Translations under genes and position numbers: made by a program
Notes under the pieces: generated by a model
What the model was told of the DNA's origin: nothing
The model's input: the letters and a program-made list of their open reading frames with translations, nothing else
Database searches by the model: none
DNA from: Salminus brasiliensis
Taxonomy: Eukaryota > Chordata > Actinopteri > Characiformes > Bryconidae
Length of the DNA stretch: 64,000 bases
Assembly (NCBI RefSeq): GCF_030463535.1
Contig: NC_132878.1
Span: forward strand, 88,673,855 to 88,737,854
Direction: 5' to 3'
Shown: positions 56,524 to 64,000 of the stretch, piece after piece
Numbering within the stretch: the stretch's first letter is position 1
How the letters are laid out: each line of letters starts with the position of its first letter

Positions 56524-59500
56524 CATACTTTCTAAACCACGGCTCGTATTTGCAGTGCTGTATCATCTGCACTCTAGCACCATCTACTGTACTGTACTGC
56601 TATTACATGCCAAAAGTGTGCTGTGGTTGAGGAGCCCCTCAGTGCAAGCTGGATGAAAGGGTTGGAGATGGTATGTTGGACAGGGTTAACACTTAGCTCC
56701 ACCCTTGACATTTTTTGTTAGGGTTTGGTAACTGACTAAAGTCGTGTTGATTGGATATCATTTCTTTATTGAAAGATTCTTTATATTAAAACAGTTATAG
56801 ACTATTGGCAAGCTCTGAACTCTATTGATTTACTTTGACTGCTGCCATTGCTCCATTCTACACTGCACATGTGCACCTTTTCAGCCAATCAGATGTAGTC
56901 CTTTGGCGTTTCTCAAATCTCCTTGTTCCACATGTGCTAACTGGAGATTCTTAGTGTAATACGTGATATTTAAAAAAAAATTTAAGCTCCTTTTAAAAAT
57001 TCAAGGTACAAGCCATCAACAATAGATGTCAAATGTAAAAAGTATGTCATTGCACTGAAACCCCTACCCCCAGGTAAGAGTTTCAGTAGGCATCATAAGC
57101 TCTGCGGTGCTCCTCCAAGACTGCTCGTTCAGTAGGTGATGTCATTTAGGTGGTGTAGGCAGGAACCCTCTAGAATACAAGGTTTCACAGTGTGTTTTTG
57201 TGCTGCAACTGGCCAATCAAGACAATCGAGAGTAGCTGCTTGCAGGTGGAGGAGGAGCTTAGCATATCTCATATATGGTACTTTTTATTTTACATTTAAC
57301 CACAAACACTCCACAATGAAGACGAAGCTCTGTTATCATCCAGCTGACTCATTTTTTCTTTAGATAAATTAGTCAGTAGCTTATTTCATATGGCTTAATT
57401 TAAAGTGATGTTGGTCAGCCAGCTGTTGAGTGAAACATGCTGAAGGGAACCATAAGGGTGCATAGAGGCTGATCCTGAGCACCTCTTTGACCACCGAAAT
57501 GGCAAAGGCCTACAGCTTCATGTGGACCACCACAAATGCTACAATTGGGATAGAGCTGGTGATAAGCCCTAAGTGTGTTATGTGGTTGCATCATAACTAT
57601 ACAGTTTAAATTATTATTGTTATTATTATTTTTTTTTTAGTTAACATTTCTTGCTATATTTTTGTTACTCACTAAAGCTGCATTTACTATGACTGTAAAT
57701 GGATATACCATTGTTTACATTGGAGAGACACAGGAACATTGCAGCTCTCCTCCCCAGCAGAAGTCCAGGTGCATCAGGTTGTGTTTAGCAAACCCCACTC
57801 TTGAACAAAACCTCACAACTAGAAACTTCGCAATGTTTTTAAAGCCCTTTCCAGATGCAAGAGTGCCAAACACCATCACCTTGCACACAGCAAACCATGC
57901 CACAGCTATTCTAGTTATGCCATAGCAATCCACACCAACATGTAAATGCAGCATTAACAGTTAGCTTACTGCTGTACTGCTGAAGTAGAACAGGTAGTTC
58001 ATTGAGGCTACATGTGTACAAATCCAAAGCTGTTAAACCTTTTAAACTGCCAGTGTATGTTAATTTACAGCACTAGTTTGGCAATACATAAAATTGCCAT
58101 GATTTGCCCCTTAGCCCAGATGCAGTTTGCCCAGACATGTTTGGTATCTGAAGTTCAGGATGGGACATTTCTAACAAGCACTGAACATGAACTGTCACCA
58201 ATTTCATCTTTGTAAATACAGGCCACAATCGTCATTGATTTTCTTAAAAAACTGTCAGTGCTATGTGTCCAAGTTTTCACATAAAAACTAGGGTCTCCTA
58301 AGTGGTGCAGCCATCTGTTGGCTGGGGAGGATGGCCCTGACTCAGGGTGATGTTTGTAACATTGGAGTGTAATTGGCTTTAAGGAAATTTTATAAAACAG
58401 CATTGATGGATCTTATTTGAACATTTAAGCTAAATTTGCAGTGGTTATTCACAAAGGCAGCCCTACCATTTCTCTCTCTAGGATTTTTCTAAACCACATT
58501 GATCAGCAAAAAAAATCCACAACAAGATCTGGGTTTGTTTTAAGTGAGATGAGATGAGAGACATTATGGCGTGTGTATTTACGGGGAGATAAGATTGGTG
58601 ACAGTCCATTCTTTGTTGGCAACTTTAGCCTAGCATCTCCTGTTCTAAATTAAAGACAAACTTCCGATACCAAACATGTCTTGGCTGATTGTATCAAGGG
58701 TAAATCATGGCCATTTGACTTTGCACTGAACTTGAAGGAGGTGGTTTTTGGGTCTGGAGTCAGAGTCTAGCACTGTTTGCTGATTTCCCTTCTATAACAG
58801 ACCAACAAAACCTACAGGAATCTGACCCTCTCAGACCGGAATTGCCCACCCCTGCTTTAGATTATTGAATGACATCAATGATGCTAAATACTAAAAATAT
58901 AACCATAGACTTGATTCAGTGTTCAGTATCACAGGTCTCTACATGAAGGGCTCGTATGTGATTTGGGCAGACCATTCAACCCCACCTAATGTTTATATAA
59001 ATGCACTGGTGGGGTTGAATGTTCAGTGTAAACCTGTGAAAGGAGGAGGCCTAAACATTTGACTCTACCCATATTCAGCTTGCATGGAGGGGGGGGGGGG
59101 TCATTGGGCCGGTTTGCCAGGCGCTAAAGTGCCTCAGTCTCCAGCATCTGGCAGTTGCTGGGTTTTTTTTGCCTTTCATCGTATTATGCATAAAAATGGT
59201 TTATTTAATATATAACAGCAAAAAAGGGACATGAGTGACCCTTTCTTGGCCAATGCAAATATATATTATATCTTCATGTTGTGCTTCATGGAAGCGGCAC
59301 TGTATATTGTGTTTAAAGTATGAATATGACAGGACTGTAGCAGTAATCCAAATATATATAATATAATGTAATTCAGCTACAGATTTGATCATTTTCTTGT
59401 GGGGATCCAGACCAAAGGCTTTGATTGATTGACTTATTGTGTATTATAATGAATGTACATACTGTGTTGTATGAATGTGGATTCCGTTCTGTGTTTTTAC

Positions 59501-59600
59501 ATTTCTGTTAAATTTGTTTTTTCTTTTCTTTTTTTTTGACATCAGATATTTTGTATTACGTCATTACAGTAAAATAAATGAGGTACCAATAAGGAAATTG
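56524..59600 (+). other. rnf144b: Putative 3' UTR of rnf144b
   Basis: About 3 kb without coding signals after the stop codon, ending near the AATAAA at 59573-59578. The mammalian gene also has a long 3' UTR, and there is no other gene in the interval. Contains a poly(G) run at 59090-59100 and a 'gggtctcctaagtggtgcag' SINE-like piece at about 58290. The true end is unproven; shorter forms are possible. Confidence 0.5.
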
Positions 59601-59689
59601 TGTGTTCGGCCAGATTCTGGTAACCAAAATAGCTTGATTTCATTGAAGTCCTTTTTTGGAACCCTCTTTGCTGTTTAAACTGGTTGGAG

Positions 59690-60424
59690 CTGACAGAAAG
59701 GTTAGTGTGTCTGTGTGTGTGTGTGTGTGTGTGTGTACAGCTCGGATAGCCACTCCGTACAATTGTGGTGAGCAGACAAGTATATCAGAAGTCACAACAC
59801 ATCCAACCTTAAGGCAGATTGGCTACAACAGCAGAAGACCACGCTGGATTCTGCTTCTGTCAGCCAAGGACAGAAAGCTGAGGCTGCAGATCACCAAAAC
59901 TGGACAGTTGAAGACTGGAAGTGTAGCCAGGTCTGATGAATCTCGAGGCACACAGATGGGAAAGGACAAAATCCAATGTCCAGATTTTGGCACCAACAGC
60001 TTGAATCCATGGACCTAACCCTGTACACCAGCCAGGTGGTGTGTAATGGTGTGGGCCAAAAAAACATTAATACCAATCTCTTAACACCTGTCAATCATCG
60101 CTTGAATGGCATAGAATTTTTTGTAGAAGTATTGATGCTGACCATGTGCAGCCCTTCATGATCACAGTTTACCCCTCTCAAACTGGTTTTATCAACATGA
60201 CAGTACGTTCAGTGGCTTCCTTCCCAGTCACTGGATCTGAATACAGTAGAACTCATTTGGGATGTGGTAGATTCACAGCATGATAAATCTGCAGGAACTG
60301 TGTTAACCAATCATGTCAGCATGGACCAGAAGCTCAAAGAAAGTTGTTTTCAGAACAAAGCAAAGGGAGGCCCAACACAGAAATAGCATAGCATAACTAA
60401 TAAAGTTCCCGGTGAACGTGAGTG
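59690..60424 (+). mobile_element. Decayed Tc1-type transposon
   Basis: Carries degraded transposase coding sequence in several frames: 'ggctacaacagcagaagacc' (end of the DNA-binding part), frame-shifted 'gccaggtctgatgaatctcg' (the SDES/SDE catalytic block), 'cagtcactggatctgaatac' (the SPDLN-like block) and 'catttgggatgtggtaga'. The right end 'ctaataaagttcccggtgaa' is a degenerate form of the 'ctaataaagtggccagtgag' end amplified at 62040-62720. A (GT)n tract (59705-59736) is inserted near the left. Confidence 0.8.
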
Positions 60425-60649
60425 GACATTAGAAGGTACTACAGGTCAATTAACAGGTTTGTTTTTTAATTCTAATTAATTTTTATTCTAATTTCAGTCT
60501 CATTTTTCACCGATAAAGCTTACATTGCAATTTCCAATGTCAGCATGGTGCTAGAATAGTTGAAAAGTATGGAGAGGAGGAAAGTAGTGAAAGCTGGAGT
60601 ACTGTTTGCCAAAGTGCTGCATTAAAAAGTACTGATGCTTTGTGATTTT

Positions 60650-61145
60650 AACGGCAGAAAACTATTTGAATAATAATAATACTAGTATTAATAATGGTAC
60701 TATTTGTGTTAGTATATCAAAAAAATGCTGCATAAAAATAAAAAGATGTATAAAATTATTAATAATGAAACTAGTTGTTATAGTGTATATATAATATACT
60801 GTATAAAAATAAAAAGATGTATACAGTTATTAATAATGAAACTAGTTGTTATAGTATATATATAAAATACTGTATACAAATAAAAAGATGTATAAAATTA
60901 TTAATAATGAAACTAGTTGTTATAGTATATATATATATATATATAACACTATAAAAATAAAAAGATGTATAAAATGAATAATAATGAAACTGTTATAGTA
61001 TATAAATAAAATGCTGTATAAAAAATAAAAAGATGTATAAAATGAATAATAATGAAACTGTTATAGTATATAAATAAAATGCTGTATAAAAAATAAAAAG
61101 ATGTATAAAATGAATAATAATGAAACTGTTATAGTATATAAATAA
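60650..61145 (+). repeat. AT-rich tandem array, about 65-76 bp units
   Basis: Six to seven units with the common core 'aaataaaaagatgtataaaa' followed by 'ataataatgaaact' and 'gttatagtatat'. The last three units are nearly identical. It ends about 150 bp upstream of the xylose isomerase start codon. Confidence 0.9.
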
Positions 61146-61292
61146 GACTGATCTTACGATTGAACTTACGAGCTACTGCCAGTGTGGAAGACATGTGAAA
61201 TCCACACGGGGTAATAGTGACACCCTGCGGCTCAGTGCGGGACTGACGGTGAAAAACAAAGCGGGCAGGACAAGAACTAGGCGGAATTTGAC
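61146..61292 (+). promoter_or_regulatory. Putative promoter and leader of the xylose isomerase gene
   Basis: Short non-repetitive stretch between the AT-rich array and the first coding ATG, somewhat GC-richer ('accctgcggctcagtgcggg'). No TATA box at a convincing distance. Confidence 0.4.
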
Positions 61293-62809
61293 ATGTCGAC
61301 CAACACAGAATTTTTCACAGGTAAATTGAGGCTTTTACACGATTGAGTTTAAGGTTTTTGCTGAAGTTTTGGGATACTGTAACATCTGTGCAGTAAACGT
61401 GGCACGAGAACAGAAAGTGGTCTTTGGTGAAACTCATTCAGTAGCATGAACTTCACACCCTGACCCTGAAGCTCAGCACAGCTGCTTTTACCTGATTCCG
61501 CTTGAACTGCAGTCCCAGAGGAGCTTGAAGAAGTGAGCAGAGGCCTGTTATGCGTTTAACATCTCCTGTTTTCTTTATGAAGGGATTTCCAAGATTCCCT
61601 ATGTCCCAGATGCCAGTGCCCAGGAAGTGCTGTGTTTCAAACACTACAATGCCACAGAGGTAAGCAGAGGGGGGGAGCTGGTCCTGGCTGCACATTTTAT
61701 ACACTCATGTGAGCCTCATGGAGGGGTTGGAGCCCAGGTGTGCTGTGTAAAGTAAAGTAATCTTCCCTTACTGTCATCAGACTTATACACAACGTAATTA
61801 TGTCCCTCACATATCCCAGCTTAGAGTGCCGGGTCAGTCATGCAGCAGAGAGGTGAAGGGCCTTGCTCAGGGGTCAAACAGTAGCAGCCTTGCAGATCTG
61901 GATATTAAGCCCACAGTCCTGTGATCAGCAATGAGCACGCAGTGAGCCACTGAGAGGGGTCTCAGAGACCAGTGAGGTTGCACTGGTCTGTTAGCCACCC
62001 TCCTGTCATTTGGTCAGATTCTCAGCTCAGAGAAGCTCCTAGGTGAGATTTGAGTGGAAATACAAGGTAGGTGTTTCTAATAAAGTGGCCAGTGAGTGAA
62101 GACCCAAAGCAGTGTTTCTAATAAAGTGACCAGATTGGAGGAATAAGGTATGTGTTTCTAATAAAGTGGCCAGTGAGTGAAAGTACAAGGTAGGTGTTTC
62201 TAATAAAGTGGCCAGTGAGTGAAGACCCAAAGCAGTGTTTCTAATAAAGTGACCAGATTGGAGGAATAAGGTATGTGTTTCTAATAAAGTGACCAGTGAG
62301 TGGATGTACAAGGTAGGGGTTTCTAATAAAGTGGCCAGTGAGTGGATGTACAAGTTAGGTGTTTCTAATAAAGTGGACAGTGTGTGGATGTACAAGGTGG
62401 GGGTTTCTAATAAAGTGGCCAGTGAGTGAATGTACAAGGTGAGGGTTTCTAATAAAGTGGCCAGTGTGTGGAAGCACAAGGTAGGGGGTTCTAATAAAGT
62501 GGCCAGTGTGTGGAAGAAAAAGGTAGGTGTTTCTAATAAAGTGTCCAGTGAGTGGTATCACAAGGTAGGTGTTTCTAATAAAGTGTCCAGTGTGTGGAAG
62601 AAAAAGGTAGGTGTTTCTAATAAAGTGTCCAGTGAGTGGTATCACAAGGTAGGTGTTTCTAATAAAGTGTCCAGTGTGTGGAAGAAAAAGGTAGGTGTTT
62701 CTAATAAAGTGGCCAGTGAATGCTCTCTGTGTGCAGGTTTTGCTGGGCAGACAGATGGAAGACTGGCTCAGGTTCTCTGTGTGTTACTGGCACTCCTTCT
62801 GTGGAACTG
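61293..62809 (+). CDS. Xylose isomerase, class II type: first three coding exons (60 residues)
   Basis: Exons 61293-61320, 61583-61659 and 62737-62809; donors CACAG|GTAAAT, GAG|GTAAGC, CTG|GTAAGA; phases 1, 0, 1, and the gene continues past the window. The sequence reads MSTNTEFFTGISKIPYV..., VLCFKHYNATE, VLLGRQMEDWLRFSVCYWHS, FCGTG. Class II xylose isomerases (about 430-440 aa, bacteria and plants) begin with exactly this pattern: EFF-GI-KI-Y, L-FK-YN-EV-LG-M-DWLRFSV-WH-F-GTG. The enzyme interconverts D-xylose and D-xylulose (also glucose and fructose) with two divalent metals, in the cytosol. The catalytic His and metal ligands lie further C-terminal, outside the window. Introns show that it is a host gene and not bacterial contamination. 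Confidence 0.88.
61790..61960 (-). repeat. tRNA-derived SINE (family S1), diverged, in intron 2
   Basis: Reverse orientation: 'gggccttgctcaggggtcaa' and 'gcagtgagccactgag' are the counterparts of the S1 body and A-box region. The B-box is degraded ('ggatattaagccc'). Confidence 0.5.
62040..62720 (+). repeat. 42-bp minisatellite in intron 2 of the xylose isomerase gene
   Basis: Sixteen copies of 'ctaataaagtg(g/t)ccagt' in units of about 42 bp, with two alternating variants at the right end (one with 'gtggtatcacaa', one with 'gtggaagaaaaa', giving an 84-bp higher-order unit) and a longer variant at the left ('gacccaaagcagtg', 'gattggaggaataagg'). The last copy stops about 20 bp before the acceptor of exon 3. 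Each unit includes AATAAA on the sense strand. As 42 is divisible by three, long periodic open frames appear on both strands; they are not genes. Confidence 0.95.
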
Positions 62810-64000
62810 GTAAGAAGGCTCCGTCAGCACTGCAGACCTGTTCAGTATGCAGTGCAGTAATTACTATCGTACAAGCTTCTCCTTCAATAGACAATTGGCA
62901 GTTAAGCGGCGGGGCTGAAAGGCCAGAGCAATTTAAATGAACAAGCATCAAGCACCATTAGCATACTCAAGATGCGTAACACAGCTGCCTGCCGCCACAG
63001 ACGATGGCTCTCATCAGTGGGGCACAAAAGCGGGATCTGTTGGGAACACTCTGCCTATAAATAATAGATATTTTGTGGACGGGGGCAGAGTTAGCTCAGT
63101 TAATTGCTGGCAGTGAATCGTGGGAGGCAGCATGACAGCAAATATTACTGAAATGAAGCAGTTTATTTATGTCCTTGTTTTAATATGACTGGACTGGAGG
63201 AGGTTTTGTGTTATTAAAATACACAACATGCTTTTATTAGTATATCATCTGTATCATCAGTGCTTAAAGAATACTGACCAACTACAGAGAGTGTGAGTAG
63301 TCCTGTTTCATTAGGTGGAGTAAAATAAAGTACTGTGGGGGAGTATTTGGAAATGCAGCTACTGGTGAAGTTTGTCTGCATGACTAATTATCGTGGTAAA
63401 TATCGTGTATTGTATAAATGTCTTTAAATATTGTGAAATGGCATTTTTACCATATCGCCCAGCCCTCCTTTAAACAACAACATTCGCTGCATGGTAACTG
63501 GATAGTTGGTAGTGTTGTAATCAAAATCACTAGAGGTGGAACCAAGGGTAAGACACATCAAGTCCCAGTCAGGACAGACACCAGGAGTAGGCAGGACTGA
63601 GTCGAGTCAAGAATATAAATAAAAATAAATGAAGCATTTGCATTTTTTGTTGTGAGTTTTAGTAGCTGATGGTAAAGGTCAGCTCTTAATGTTAGTCTGT
63701 GATTTATTTTAGTGTAGTGTAGTAGGGGTATTATTTAGTAACTACGGGGACTTCTGTATAAACTGGTGGGGCTATACTTTGGCAATAAAAGTTTGTAATT
63801 ACACTTTCGGCCCTCTGGCAGGCCATAACTAGCTGCATTATGGCTTAACAACAGGGTCTTTAGGGTGAACCTGGAGAAATCTCTGTCTGAATACGGTCCA
63901 AATTACATTTACATTTACATTTACGGCATTTAGCAGACGCTCTTATCCAGAGCGACTTACAAAATGCTTTGCTATTTTCCCAAGAATAACCTCAGCTAGT
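62810..64000 (+). other. Intron 3 of the xylose isomerase gene (continues beyond the window)
   Basis: No fourth exon is visible up to the right edge. A foldback-type end lies near 63440-63470 and an S2/V-type SINE tail at 63895-63965 ('gcatttagcagacgctctta', 'tccagagcgacttacaaaat') on the minus strand. Confidence 0.5.

Noticed and set aside
62039-62813. Long repetitive open frames on both strands (repeats of SNKV and LATLLET type)
   Set aside because: Produced by the 42-bp minisatellite (42 = 14 codons). Only 62737-62809 within the plus-strand frame region is a true exon.

Overview
The window is animal nuclear DNA, almost certainly from a ray-finned fish. Genes are split by GT-AG introns, no operons are visible, and most of the sequence is AT-rich and packed with decayed DNA transposons of the Tc1/mariner type, hAT-like foldback elements, tRNA-derived SINEs, LINE 3' ends and microsatellites. 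The repeat families look like those of otophysan fishes (tetras, catfishes, carps); that narrower placement is inference.

Layout, left to right. (1) 4.5-22.4 kb: three same-strand, two-coding-exon genes of the CCDC127 family. Copy A (5285-6985) is a full-length orthologue-like gene with a CpG-rich promoter. Copy B (13537-14872) carries a long, nearly perfect glutamine-rich 21-residue repeat and a frameshift that throws out the conserved C-terminus. Copy C (18314-19802) is intact but short. (2) 24.9-35.9 kb, minus strand: three exons of a gene I cannot name, coding for 211 C-terminal residues, with a possible fourth exon near 40.5 kb. Its introns hold a full-length Tc1 transposon with an open 340-residue transposase (29581-31196), itself inserted in a LINE 3' end. 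(3) 41.0-59.6 kb, plus strand: rnf144b, an RBR-type E3 ubiquitin ligase, with a CCAAT-rich promoter, a non-coding first exon holding a (CAG)11 run, eight further exons (seven coding boundaries plus the terminal exon; eight exon blocks counting the non-coding one), a C-terminal membrane anchor and a roughly 3 kb 3' UTR. (4) 61.3 kb to the right edge: the first three coding exons of a class II xylose isomerase gene, an enzyme of sugar metabolism best known from bacteria, fungi and plants. Its intron 2 contains a 42-bp minisatellite apparently grown from a Tc1-type transposon end.

The genes do not form one pathway. CCDC127-family proteins are small membrane-plus-coiled-coil proteins, RNF144B is a membrane-tethered ubiquitin ligase, and xylose isomerase is a soluble metal enzyme. 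The most unusual points are the diverging CCDC127 tandem cluster, the repeat-expanded and frameshifted middle copy, the vertebrate xylose isomerase, the intact Tc1 element, and the minisatellite that adds sixteen AATAAA hexamers to an intron. I saw no CRISPR array, bacterial operon or wholly new multi-gene system, and no recognisable retroviral genes.
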